Shown here: positions 47,493-59,800 of the stretch, piece after piece | Layout of the letters: each line of letters starts with the position of its first letter | Numbering within the stretch: the first letter of the stretch is position 1 | Origin: Polydactylus sextarius | Taxonomy: Eukaryota; Chordata; Actinopteri; Polynemidae | Reading direction: 5' to 3' | NCBI GenBank assembly: GCA_016801845.1 | Contig: CM028912.1 | Coordinates: forward strand, 7,501,501-7,565,500 | DNA: 64,000 bases | Notes under the pieces: generated by a model | Told to the model about the DNA's origin: nothing | Databases searched by the model: none | What the model saw: the letters and a program-made list of their open reading frames with translations, nothing else | Program-made: the position numbers and the translations under genes

Positions 47493-47690
47493 CAGCAAGG
47501 ACCCCCCGGTGTTAACAAATTACTATTTAATCCCTAGTCCGCACATTTGATCTATGTAATTTAGCGTCTAAATACATTTACAACTATTTTTTTAAAACAC
47601 ACGTCAACCTGCTGTCAGTTAACAATTTGAATAATACATCAGTTTTTCTGGCGTCTATGCCACTAATGTGGCGTTTAAAAGTTAAAAATG

Positions 47691-47720
47691 TATTACTTAC
47701 AGTCACCCCAAGCCTGCGCG
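47691..47720 (-). promoter_or_regulatory. col4a2: Candidate splice donor of a non-coding col4a2 first exon
   Basis: On the minus strand the sequence TGACT is followed by GTAAGTAATA at 47700, a very strong donor. Mammalian COL4A2 has a non-coding first exon, so this could be its 3' end, spliced to the ATG exon. A weaker donor (GTAAGG) lies at 47883. The acceptor before the ATG exon is unclear. Confidence 0.4.
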
Positions 47721-47950
47721 CAGATTATACGATGACGGAAATGTCAAAGACTGACGAAGAGGTGCGCGGGCTCCCGGACAGAAAAGTTACAGGTGACCGG
47801 TAACTCCTGCGTCAATAACAACAAAAAACCCTCAAATATTGTCACATAAACAGCAAAGTATGCAGAGTAGTCCCGCTCCTTACCGAGAAAAGTCAAAGTG
47901 TTTGTAAAAGAAGGGTTGAGTCCCTTTGCATGGATGAGGGTGGTCGTTTG

Positions 47951-47965
47951 GGTGGGGGTGTGGTG
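47951..47965. promoter_or_regulatory. G-rich GC/CACCC box in shared promoter
   Basis: GGTGGGGGTGTGGTG fits Sp1/KLF-type binding. It lies about 210 bp upstream of the col4a1 ATG and about 520 bp from that of col4a2. Mammalian collagen IV promoters depend on GC-type boxes; function here is inferred. Confidence 0.5.
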
Positions 47966-48172
47966 CACAGAAACAAGACCAAGTTGCATTGATCAGAACC
48001 TCACATCGTCTTGGACAAAGATGCAGCCAAACGTGCTGCCCCTGCTCCGCCGATAATAAACAAAAGTTGCGAATTTACCCTGAAGAAAAGAGGACGGAGA
48101 GGCGACTAACAGGTGGTTGTTTGCGGGCACCAGGCACTGTTGCGCACACAGTTTCCACTGCGCACCGCCACG

Positions 48173-48244
48173 ATGCTGTTACCGTGCGGCACCGTGTTAC
48201 TGCTGGTAGCTCTTTATTCCAACGTAGACCCAACACAGGCTGAG
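48173..48244 (+). CDS. col4a1: col4a1 coding exon 1 (signal peptide)
   Basis: A 24-codon exon, MLLPCGTVLLLVALYSNV then DPTQAE, with a hydrophobic core and a likely cleavage site near T-Q-A. The donor is consensus GTGAGT and the exon ends in phase 0. Kozak context is good (A at -3). Mammalian COL4A1 exon 1 likewise encodes only the signal peptide and is followed by a very large intron. The call depends on this structure plus the head-to-head position next to col4a2. The 7S cysteine exon that should follow was not found up to 64000. Confidence 0.82.
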
Positions 48245-48701
48245 GTGAGTCAATTAAAGATGTATCACATTTTTAATTGAGTTTAGATGTTTACTTGTGC
48301 ATGAAGTAGATAAATGTTTGAACTGTCTGATCATGAAAACGTGAGTAACTTTCAAACTGAGCTGGGGATTATTTCAAACTGTCTTAATGTATAACGTCTT
48401 GCGCACATGCACTGTATAGACTGTACAGTCAGCTCTGTTTTATCTCTGATATAGTATACAGTTCGTTAATTGCGCCTATTGGAGTTAGTTAAAATATTAT
48501 AATCAAAAATGTTGTTTCAGCTTCACTAAGAAGCACATTTTTTTTCTTTCCGATGTTTATATTTTGTTATTATTTGAATCTACAACTGTGATTATTTTTT
48601 GTGTGTATAAGAGTTCTGTTTTTGGTTGGGCTCTTTCACGCTGCTTGAAACACTCGGTGTTGGTTCTTCTCCCAGTCCAGCCTCTTTGAGTTTCTGTAGA
48701 A

Positions 48702-48790
48702 GAGCAGGGCGAGAGAGAGGGGAAGGCAGAGAAAGAGGAGGGAGAGGAGAGGGTGGGTCAGAGTGCCTTCAGTAGCTTGCGCGCGCGCGC
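48702..48790. repeat. Polypurine tract followed by alternating GC
   Basis: A GA-rich stretch (about 48705-48757) is followed by 12 bp of alternating GC at 48779-48790. It lies about 0.5 kb inside col4a1 intron 1. Confidence 0.8.
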
Positions 48791-51700
48791 ATGTTAGACA
48801 GGAATGAGGAGGTAACATGGAGACAGCAGATGTGTTTGCAGTTAATCACTGGTAATGTTTGAATACGTCAATTTACTTTTCATATATGTCAAACAGAGAT
48901 GGTGTGACTGTATAACATCCATAAAGATACAATGTTGATATTATATGTTTCATATTAAACTCACTTGAAATCTATGTCCACTTATAAGTGTGACAGGAGT
49001 GTAACTTTTACACAAATGTGACTTTTTCACCAGTGACAATGGAAATTAGTTGGTGTAGTTGGAGTTATACAAATGAAATTGGAGTTTCATATCACTGTGA
49101 AGCTTAATTATGACAAATATGAACGCACCAGTCCAACTGTTTCATCCACGCATGATATCTGCTGATACAGATTCCCATACACTGCACCAGCGCCATCACT
49201 TTCCCACATTAAATCTGCAAATCTGTGTGTGGAACTCATTACAATGATTTTAACGAGTTGGTGACCTTCCATGACTTGAGAGATGTTACTGATACCAGAG
49301 TACAATGAATTTCAAAGTGACGCTGACACAGACTGTTTTATGTGGATCAGCACAGACTGATCTGTCATATTAGACTGATGATAAAGTTTATTGTGGAAGG
49401 CTCTGCAACACTTTAGTCCAGATCAAGTGAAACTTTATTTGGTCAAATGTTTGACAAATAGAATTCTCACAGTCTGACTGGGTGGTATCCCATCCCATCC
49501 CCCTTTAAAAACTAAATAAGCCATGAGTTGGTTTAATGGAAAACAGAAATGGAGTCAAAAAAGATGCTGCCTGTTCCTCAAATCTCCTCTGAGAACTAAA
49601 ACAACTCTGACACCTTCTGCCTTTTAGTGAAGATTTAGACTTTTTTAGACTTTTTTATCAAAATGCGCTACAGTGGTCACCTTCTGATGGGTATTTCTGT
49701 TGGATTTTCTGATCGATAGAGAGGCAGAAATTGAAGTTTGTGAAGATAAGGCATTTATTTTGATTATTGCACAATTGAGTGGTGTGTTGAAATGTCAGAG
49801 TTATCATGTATCAGAATATTTCTATCTTCTGGAGTTTTTTAAGGACACATTTTCAGCTGTAATAGATTTTAGCTGCGAGCTGTCATAAAATGCCAACACG
49901 CACGCACACACACACACACACACAAAGAAAGTTCAGAATATTGGTTGCAAATGTCAAATGGAGAATGACGTGATCTACAGCTTTAAAGCCAACCTAGTTT
50001 CATCAGTCCATCTACTGGGTTGTGGGTCTGGGTTGTGAATGACAGGAAACAAACACTGTGTAGAGTGTTAAGTTAATTATTAATTAATTAATTATTAGTT
50101 AATATATTAGACTAAACAAAGTAGAAGATGTAACTTTTCTATGTGGGGGTTATTTCTTTTAGTTTTTAGTAGGTTTAGAAGGGGAAACGTGAGACAGACA
50201 AAGGACATCTGGACTGATGAGAGGAGAATAGAGGAGGTGTATATCTGGCTGAACATCTTGTCACTGATCAGATGACACCAATGAAACTGGAGTTGTTGGG
50301 ACTTGCCTATTTTCTCATCCACCCATAGGAGGTCCAGAACAGGAAGTTTGTGATCCTGTCTCTGGCTTTTATCCATCCAAAACTGCACAGTGAACAGAGA
50401 GAAGGTTCTGTTTATAAGTTATGTCATATCAGAGTGACAAAGCAGATATGGTAAGCTAACATTCAGTCATATTTATTGCTTTACTTCACATCTTCTTGCA
50501 TATGTGACCTGTACATGCATAAATTTGAACCTGGCATAATTAATAAATATTTGGCTCACATCCACGTGGCCCATTGGTGTGTTTGTCTCTTCTTTGGTTC
50601 CATATACACAAAAATGTGACACTGACTGAGTAGCACATCCTCCTGTTTAGGCTCCTTGACAATCAGTGGAGACTAACTAAGGCCAGGAGTGAATATACAT
50701 CAGAGCCCAAACAACTCATGGTCAGATACTAAGACACACAAAGGCAGTGCTCTCTATTCAGGGGTGAAGCAAGCAATCAAGCTAATATTTAGATCTATAT
50801 TGACCTTTGCTCCCATTTTTTTCACTGTGTCATCTGATCCTAAGTGAATTTCGTGATTGTTTATATAATATCAACAGAGTAGATTTTCTCTCCCTCGGTG
50901 GTCATTTAATCTGGTCAGAATGAGTCATTACTAATTCCTAAAGGAGCATAAGGAGGAGGAGGAAGAAAAACTACAGATTAACAGATTCCTGGAGTGAGAG
51001 TTTGTGTGTGGGATGTTGGATGGAGGGATTGAGAAAGGCGGCTGCTGGTTGGAAATGTGAACTCGTTGGTGCTGCCAGGTTCCTGCCACTGGATCAACCA
51101 TGATGTTCCAGGACAGGGTGTACCCCAGGGAGGATGAACACAGCTCAAACATGGAGGAAGCTGCACTGAGAGCTGCTAATCCCCACACACCCTGAGGAAT
51201 GCATGTGTATTATCGGTTGAAAGCCGAGAATCACGATCAAGACTTGATCTGTTGGTGCTGCTGCCCAAAGTGTAGACAAGGCTGCTTGTTGTTTGGTCTA
51301 GGCCTGATCTTTAGACCAGCCTCCTCCCCAGAAAACCCCACAGAGACAACAGCTGACTCTGTCACTATGACTGGCCACCAACCAAGCAATGGGAAGATGC
51401 AACTTTCTTGACCCTTGTCCCCCGGTGTTGTAAAAATGCCTACATTTGGAAGAGTTGTGGCTGTGTGGCTGTATTTTGACAGGCGTCTCTAGGTGCCAAA
51501 GACGAGTCTTCCCTGACCTTGATACTCAAGTTGTGTGGCAGGTATGCCACACTTTCTGCCTGTGTGTTTCTCTGTGTGTGTTCCCTGTATTGTACCAAGT
51601 AGGGGGAGGATTACATAGTCCTTAAACATGGTAAAGCTCTTTTCAATTCTCAGTGGTCCAAGCATCCCTGGGAATGCAATTCATTTAGGATTTGTCACGG

Positions 51701-52941
51701 CTGCATTTTGCATTTTACGGAGAAAACACTAGACGTTCTTGTTCTGTCCCACAACAATATTTTCACTTTAAGTACTCCAAGTTCAACATGAGAGTTATCC
51801 TCACTCTCGGTTTCTTTCCCAGAGGTGTATTGTTATGGTGAAAGTTCAATTTGGCCGTTTAACTGTGAAATTGGTGACTCATAAATGTCATTTGTGGTTT
51901 GGATGGAGATGGTGTAATGGATACGTCTGTCTGACAGGGAAGTGGGAGGTGGAGAGTGATGGAGCTGGAGGCTGCTTGAGGAGGAGGAAGGAGAGAGGGA
52001 GGTGATGAGGTTATGAGCCCCAGAAGAGGAGGAATGTGTGTCGGAGCCAGCGATGATACCCCGTAACAAATCTTTTAGTCTCACTTTCTGGTCCTTGACC
52101 TGAACTTCCACCCACTGCGGGCAAATTGTCCAACTGATAGACGATAATCAAGACAGTAGAGATGGTTTCTTTAGATTTATGAGTTTTTGTTGTTTTTTTT
52201 TTTATATTATATTACATGGACCAAGGGGTGAATTTTTGGCTTTCCTCTACTTCAGCTGTTCTTTTTGTCAGTGTTTTGGCCTGATGAGCTTCTGTGTTGT
52301 CCTACTTTGCATACAAAGAACAGGTGCAGCATAAAACAATAGTGGTTAGACAGATGTTTGCAAATGTTTGATTACTTTACTGCAACCCTCTCATTTTACC
52401 TGATTTCGGCATTTACTCTGTGTGTCTGTGTTTGTGTTACCTCTGCTGGACAGTGCAGTTCTGGCTCCGGGTGTGTCTCTGTACGGATGTGTGCAAAAGC
52501 ACCAAAACTGCCAACTTGTGCCAACATTTACCTTTGGTATTTTGTAGTAGTTGCGTGATTTGAACAACGTGGAAATTGTGTTTGAGGTAACTAAACATTA
52601 AATTGATGCTGTAAATAAAATCATTTTTATAAAAAATAATTTATATGTCATGTAATGAAAATACAGAGATTTGGAAACACACATCTGAGTCTGATGTGTC
52701 ATAGCTTCTTGTCAACTGTCAACAAATGTTTGGCTTCCTGTGCAACATCCACACATACCATAATAAGTTGTTCATGCGTTATCTAGAACTGTTTCTGCTT
52801 TTATTCCATATGGAGCTGTGGTGACAGATTACTAAATCTTGAGCTGGAAATCTGTCTTCCTGCATTACACCAGTCTGGGACACTTCTGGAAAATGTAGCA
52901 AAAGAGTTGATGTATTTGTTTGTGTGGTCTAAGTCTTAAAA

Positions 52942-52976
52942 GATTTACATTATGGGGGGTTCCCATAATGTAAATC
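52942..52976. repeat. Perfect 15-bp-arm hairpin
   Basis: GATTTACATTATGGG and its exact reverse complement are separated by 5 bases. No flanking duplication was seen. Confidence 0.85.
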
Positions 52977-54722
52977 ATTAGATTTTTAACGGTGAGGACA
53001 TGTGTACAGTTCAAGTCAAGTGAATGTAATGTCTGAAGTCATGGAGACAAGACTGTGTGTGGGTGTGTATGTGTGTAAAAACCCATAACATCCCCATGGC
53101 AACAGTCCAAACGTAGACTGGTTGCGCACTGTCCCTCTTGTTATATATTTCAGAGATTGATGTCTCCAGAGAGTTTCTCTCTTCTGCCAACATGAAAGAC
53201 TTATCAACATCACTTCCTTCCCTCTAAAATCAGCGCTCCATTATCTAAGTAGTGAGCTCATGGCTTGAGACGTGACACAGTTGGATAAGTCTGTGCTGCA
53301 GGAGCAGGTGGACCCTCTCATTTATTTCTCTGTCCAAATTTCCAGTTCGAGGACTACAAACCTGGAAACTCTCCGCACCACTCACATCATATCCAACTGT
53401 GTCAGGTTAAATTGATGTGGTGATGACGTTAGCTGCAAACGTATGGGGCTTCCGTGGTTCTCAACAGGTTTTAGATGCTGAAAACAGCAAATGTTTTGAA
53501 ACTATACCCAATGAAAGGCTCCAGCAATGGCCAGATTTGTATCGCATCATATATTTGAGGAATATCTTTACAGATTTCCTGCTTGCAAATAATGAATGTT
53601 CTCACATTTCAAGAGCAGATGAGAAAATAAAGCATCACAGGCAACATACTCTGGCAAGATTCTCCTGCCAGTGTGAGCTACACACCTACAGATTTCTCTC
53701 TCACATGCACTTAACTCGTTCTTTCAAGACAACTAATGAGGTGATTAGGAGAAGAAATAGCAAGAGCCGAGGTTGGTTTGTGTGTTGAATGGAACTGATG
53801 TTCGTGCCGTTGGCAGATTTAGCCGAGACGAATACAGCAAAGCTGGATATCGCTGGGAAAGAGACATTTAATACACGATTTTCCAGATGAGACAGCCACG
53901 TGCTTCATATTTGTCCCATTAGAAGTGAACTGATTAATGTTCTTGCTAGGATGTTGCATGTGGTGCCTTTCAACAAGTGGTGGCATTATAAAGAACACAG
54001 ACATTTCTGTGCCCTACATGTTCTCCTCCTATTAGCAGAGCTAGAGTTACTCTGAACTTCTTGCAGACCTGCAGCACTGAACTGTTATTGCTCTAAATGT
54101 ACAGAGGAGGACTGATAGAAATAACAGATTGCCAGTCAGATCCAACTGTAATTCAGAGGACCTGAGAGCATCTGTGTATCCATACCTAGAGCCTTGAACC
54201 TCTTTCCTGGAAGAACAGATGCTTTCTTCATCTCTCTCTGTGCTGCTCCTTTATGCTGCTGCAGGCGGTTGCGCTCTGTCAACTCACTGAACAATGGGAA
54301 TTGTTCATTTACAACATGTTGCTATTATTCTGTTATGCTGAAGTCTCCCAGAAAAAGGCGTATTCAGATAAGTTTTAGTAGGAAATAATCTCAGCCGGTC
54401 ACATGATGAAGTTCATATCAGGAGAAGTGGAGATATCCTAATCTTTCAGTACATGGTTGAATCTAGTGGATTAAGATATTTTTAGCTGATACATGAGCAG
54501 ATCTTTTGTCATTGTTTGTCATTGCTAAAGCCTCGGGGAGTGAAATCTCATTCAAACATCAGTGATATAATGGTGATGCAGGAGATAAGTCCTGATATGG
54601 GAACAGGAGAACAATAGAAAGCAGTTCTGTCTGTCAGATGAATATATGGTGAGATAACAGAGCTAAAAGACTCAATCATCTATTAGTTTGTTGCAGACTT
54701 TGAAGTGAGGTGCCAGGCTAAA

Positions 54723-54726
<4 letters not shown>

Positions 54727-54754
<28 letters not shown>
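54727..54754. repeat. CT microsatellite
   Basis: About 14 CT units in col4a1 intron 1. Confidence 0.95.
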
Positions 54755-54755
<1 letters not shown>

Positions 54756-56690
54756 CTCCTTGGCATTTCCTCTTTCTCACACTTATACTTGTGTTTTAAG
54801 TGCCGCCTCAATTATGCATGCTATAAAACTCTCTGTGTATGTGGTAATGATTTTAATTTTACAAGGGGATTTCCTCTTTTGAACAAACATCAGTATATGT
54901 TTGCAGCATGCACAGATAGAAAAGCCTTTGTTAAAGAGGATATGAAATAGAGCACACATAAATATACACGCACATATGCACCTGCTCTTCCTGTATATGT
55001 ATCCTCCCAGATGAATGCATTGTGTCACAATGTATAAAAACACAATGATTCTTTGTATTAATGATAAACTGGCATCCCAGATGCTTCCATGTAACTTTTA
55101 TGGTGACAGAGAGAGCAAGAGACTTGGTTTTCAATTTCCAATTTTAATTTTTGTTGCTTTTTACACACAAACTGTAAAAAAAAAAAATCTAGGTAAAGCA
55201 AGTATAAAACAACAAGTTTTGGTGCGAGAATATTCCAAGTTTGATGTATTTGGTTGGCACTTGAGTCACAGAGGTCAATCCTTGTCATCACGTATTGACC
55301 TTATTCCCAGATACCAGAGCACTCTTGAGAGAGACGCGAGGCCGACCCAACCCCTTCTTGTCTTTGTGAGCATAAAAGGCAAGGAAGAGGCCTTCCTCCT
55401 TAGAGAAAGAATGGCTTCCTAAATCCCACATCCTGTGGCACAGTGCAACACATTCACAAAGGAGCCACAGGCAGAGCTGAAGCACTCAGCGCTCTGCAGC
55501 CGCTCACATGAACTCAACTGGATTTTTCTCAGAAAACAAACGACTAAACAAAGTAATTGTTGCTCTGTCTCCCACCTCCCATCTCTCTTTGTTTCCACCA
55601 CCCCCTGACCATTTTTGTCTCCCTTACTGCTTCAATACCAGATTTGTTCACAGACAAAATGCAAAAACTCTCCAATAGTTCATTGTCAGATTATATTTCT
55701 TGGCTTCTGACTTACAAAATCAATACAGCTGTAAACAAGCAAACAAGATAAATGTGCAGAGCTAGCAGGCTTTCGATTTGTTGTTTGTGTTGATTGCTAG
55801 TCAGACTGATTCTGCTCCTTTAGGAATGTTTTCTTTCAGTATGTAGAACAATAACTGCCCAGACCAGTGATGTGTGGGTGAAAACAGACCTTCACTCAAA
55901 CCAAAAAGTCCAGACTAAGCGTCTATAGCAAGATAAATCTCCTCACCAGCCAAATTTCTGTTCTAATATTTTAGTTTTCTATGGCAGAGAAACTGGTTTC
56001 TGCATTTGGGGCTAAAAAGTGTGTTTTATCCCCACACACAGAGCCAGAATGAGGGAAAGACTGCAATCATGGGTGGAGTGCTAGTATGTGTATATGTGTG
56101 TTTGTGCAGTGGTAAGAGCCGGAAAGTCCCCTCTAAGACCAAAAGATAAGTAGGAGCCTGGCTTAATTTGTTAACAAGGTAACATTTTGTTCACATGCAC
56201 ATCCTCACACACTCATACACACACCAACACTTGAATGCTGAGGAAGAGCTGAGTTATCAAGATGACCCTTATATTTGAAATCTCTGTTTGAACCTCTAAA
56301 TCCCCTCTAATGGCCTGTTCAGAGGTTACAGGTCAACAGGATGGGCCTGTGAGGGTCACGTGACAGGTTGAGATGGGATGCAGATGGACTGGCTGATTAA
56401 ACGAGGTCAACAACCTTTGTAATCTATGGCATGGCAGGGATATTGTATAGGACCAGTTAGATGCATTAATGATGTGGAATTTTGCTGAATGCAGTGGTAG
56501 AGGAAGGTGGCCAACTGTGTTTTGGTGCTTCTCATAATGACTAAAGAATTGTAATTTAGAATAATATTGTTGTCTGTGATATTCACAACTCTTGTTTTGT
56601 GAACATGTGCAGTGAATGATCATATCAGTATTTACTGGAGCCCCTTCCACCACATGGAGTTATACCCCAAATGAGCCAATTTTTCACTTT

Positions 56691-56811
<121 letters not shown>

Positions 56812-59800
56812 GCCAACCAGCAAAGCCTGAGAAATCGTCTAAAACAATTTTCCCATTTGCTGAGTTAATTTTGCATGTGAGAATTCCTGGGTGAACTTGC
56901 CAAAGACGACTATACAGCGTTTCTGCTTCATGTCGCATGTCCACTGACATGTTCAACAACTTCTTTAGTCCCAGCGGATGAAGCTGTGTGTTTGCTCCTC
57001 TGTCCACAGCTGTGCCATGTTTGGCATCACAGCAGAATAACTGGCTCGGCTGGTGCTCATGTTAAATCGTAGTATTTGCCAAAATGTTCAAGTCAAGCGT
57101 AGACCTGATGACATTGATAAGTGGGTGATGTATTTGATGTTTTATTTTAGAAGAAATGTAGCTTTTTAACTTTGAGGCCCTGCCACTTACAGCTGTCTTC
57201 TGGTCCTCTGGCCTTAAATTTGATGAGAGGAATTATTAACATGGTCACGCTTGGTCATGGATGAGCAAACCACTCATTGACAAGTGCATTTGCTAACTTT
57301 ATTCATTAACTTGTGTGCGTGAACATGCATGTATTTGTTCTCAAGCACCAGCTTCACGAGGCTTTGCGATTTCTAAGAATTTCACAATGTCGTTTTTATG
57401 TTTGTTTATAATTATTTCATGTCTGTTTGTATCTGTTTGTACTCATCCATATGTGTTTCGCTGTGCAGGCATGATTTGGGCTTGTGTGTGTGTGTGTGAG
57501 AACAGATCTTTGCAGATGCATCTGTTTTTAGTTACCAGAGCCCTGAATTATTTCTGTGTTGTAGATGAATACCTGCTGCCTGCAGCCAGAACAGGACATG
57601 TTTTACATCAAGTTGGTTTCAGCAAATAAGCTCTACAGGACTCCTTAAATAAAGGAAATAGAGGACCCCTGTTTTATTGCAGAATGAACTTGGAATATGT
57701 CTGTAGGTGTAGAGCTTCCAATCTGCCCTTGGGTTGTGAAATAATGTGAATCTACTGTTTATGTTTTTTATCTGTAAGGCACCTGTAAGTGACCTTGTGT
57801 CTTCAAGATATATTGTCCAGTGATGTGGGTATTATGGGAATGACGCTTAATTGCTTTTTTGCCTTAACTTAAATGAAAAAATGATGCCACTGTCATATTT
57901 GTTCATTATGAAGCTAGCTTAGCTTTGCACAAAAACCACAGAGGGCTCTGTTCCCACATAACCCCCCGTAAAAGCACAACATCATGTTTCTGCCCTTTAG
58001 TTTTTATGAGAACTAAACAAATGAGAGGAGTCCTAGAGGCTCTAGCACACAACAGCTAGCCTTTTATATTTATATTTTATCTTTATTTCAGTGTTAATTC
58101 CAGTGGTTTATGAAGTGCATGCCTTAAGAAATTGTTATTGTTATTTATGTCATTAAATAGCCACTACAGTTACTGTTTGGGAGCTATTATGGTTTGATTT
58201 AAGTCTGAAGAAGATATGAAATATGTTTAAAGAAAGTAGTTCACAGGAGAAGTTAATATGAAAAATTGGTCTGGCTTATCTCAGTATCTAATGTGGCATT
58301 GAAACAAGCTGTTTCATATCGCACTGTTCCAGTTTGTGCACGTGGATCTCACCCTAACTCAGACACACACTCATGCGTGTTTACAGAGCAAGTTGCACCA
58401 GGAGCCTTGTCTTCCAAGTAAGGCAGTCAGACAGAAAATTCTCCTCCTCCACTTCTGTTCTGTCATGGCCTCTCAGTACCAGAGAAGGCCAGGAATGTCA
58501 GAGCAGCACAGTTCAACCCAGCACAGTCTGAGAAAACACTATTGTGGGAACAGCATAGCTGCACTCAGAAGCACCTGTGATGTTAGCGACCGTGAAGAGC
58601 CACATAAATAAATTCTCAAAGCCACAAAAAAGGCTGGAATGAGTCAACAATGTCGAGACGCTGATCTCATGCAGCTTTGGTGACATCAGAATCAGCTGAG
58701 TAATAACATCAGTGTAGCTTGTGTAGGTGTGTGTTTTCCAGTTTGTGCACATGTGCCTGTCTGTATGCTGTTGCTACTTCATCTATTACAAGGGATTGTA
58801 TCGTAGAGGGCTTCATAACTGCCTCATTTGGTGCAACTTAATGAGCCCTGCTGCCTAGTGAGATTGTTCTGATGTTTATGGAGTAAAACTATCCTGATTG
58901 TCTCCATATGGAAGCAGTGAACTATGGAGTGACTTACACAGGTTAAACATCTATGCCACTGTAGTAAATTGACTGTAACAGAGCAGGAGTGTGTTTAATA
59001 GCTCATAAAGTTGGTTCTGTATAAATGGCCTTGAAACAATTGTTATCTGTGTAGGAAATGAGAATGACTTTAAAGGGGCGCAGGAGCATGTAAGGTGCTG
59101 TATAATGTCACTTGTTATTTCAGCAGGACTCACTCAATCTACAAAACAACCCACATGTTTATGTGAAAGTTCATGGATACGATCAGTTCATCGGTGTTGC
59201 ACAATATTTACTGGTGGGACACAAAGCCAAAGTCTCATCGGATGTCATTACAAGTAATTAGTTCAGCCAACTTAAAATCAACCCAAACAACCGACCGCCC
59301 AAAACACAGAACAAAATGTAAATACAAAATTAAATGATGCAATAATGTGGCAAACTTGTGTACTTTAAAAAAAAAACAAAAAAAAAAACGTTCTGCTGTT
59401 GTTGCAGTACACGTGATTGAAAAGAAATGTCGCAGTTTTAGTTTCCTGCAGGAAAAATTACTGATATACAGGGAAAATGAAAGACAAGATCTTGGACATT
59501 TATGTGCTTTTGTTTGTGCAAACACATGTTAGAAATTCAGGCAGTAAAATTACCACTGAGGTCTCTTTTTAATATCTCTTCAGTTTTGTACTTCACAATA
59601 TAACAATGTGGCTGCAAGTCAGTTTTTTCCATATAAGGGCAAAGTTCTACAACAAACATAACATTTTGATTTTGATTATTGTCGTCCTGTTGCCAGACTA
59701 AGTTCAGTAGTTACTGACTTTGTCTGGAAATAATACTAATGAAAAAATGACCTCAAAGATGAAACTGAAACTCATATAAGAGTTGAGTTGCTCGTGCAAC

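Larger units (their letters stand above)
47432..48172. promoter_or_regulatory. Bidirectional col4a2/col4a1 promoter interval
   Basis: About 0.74 kb separates the two start codons and must hold both 5' UTRs and the shared promoter. No convincing TATA box sits at a useful place and no CCAAT was seen. The half nearer col4a1 contains a G-rich CACCC/GC-type box. Mammalian COL4A1 and COL4A2 share a short TATA-less bidirectional promoter, so the arrangement is expected. Exact transcription starts cannot be read from the sequence. Confidence 0.75.

Noticed and set aside
48896..48920. TGTGACTGT resembling part of the col4a1 7S exon
   Set aside because: No Cys-Asp-Cys context, no acceptor and no following Gly-X-Y.
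57905..58060. Second copy of the GCTAGCTTAGC-type repeat of 45.9 kb
   Set aside because: Only the short AGCTAGCTTAGC part is convincing and the rest does not align by eye.
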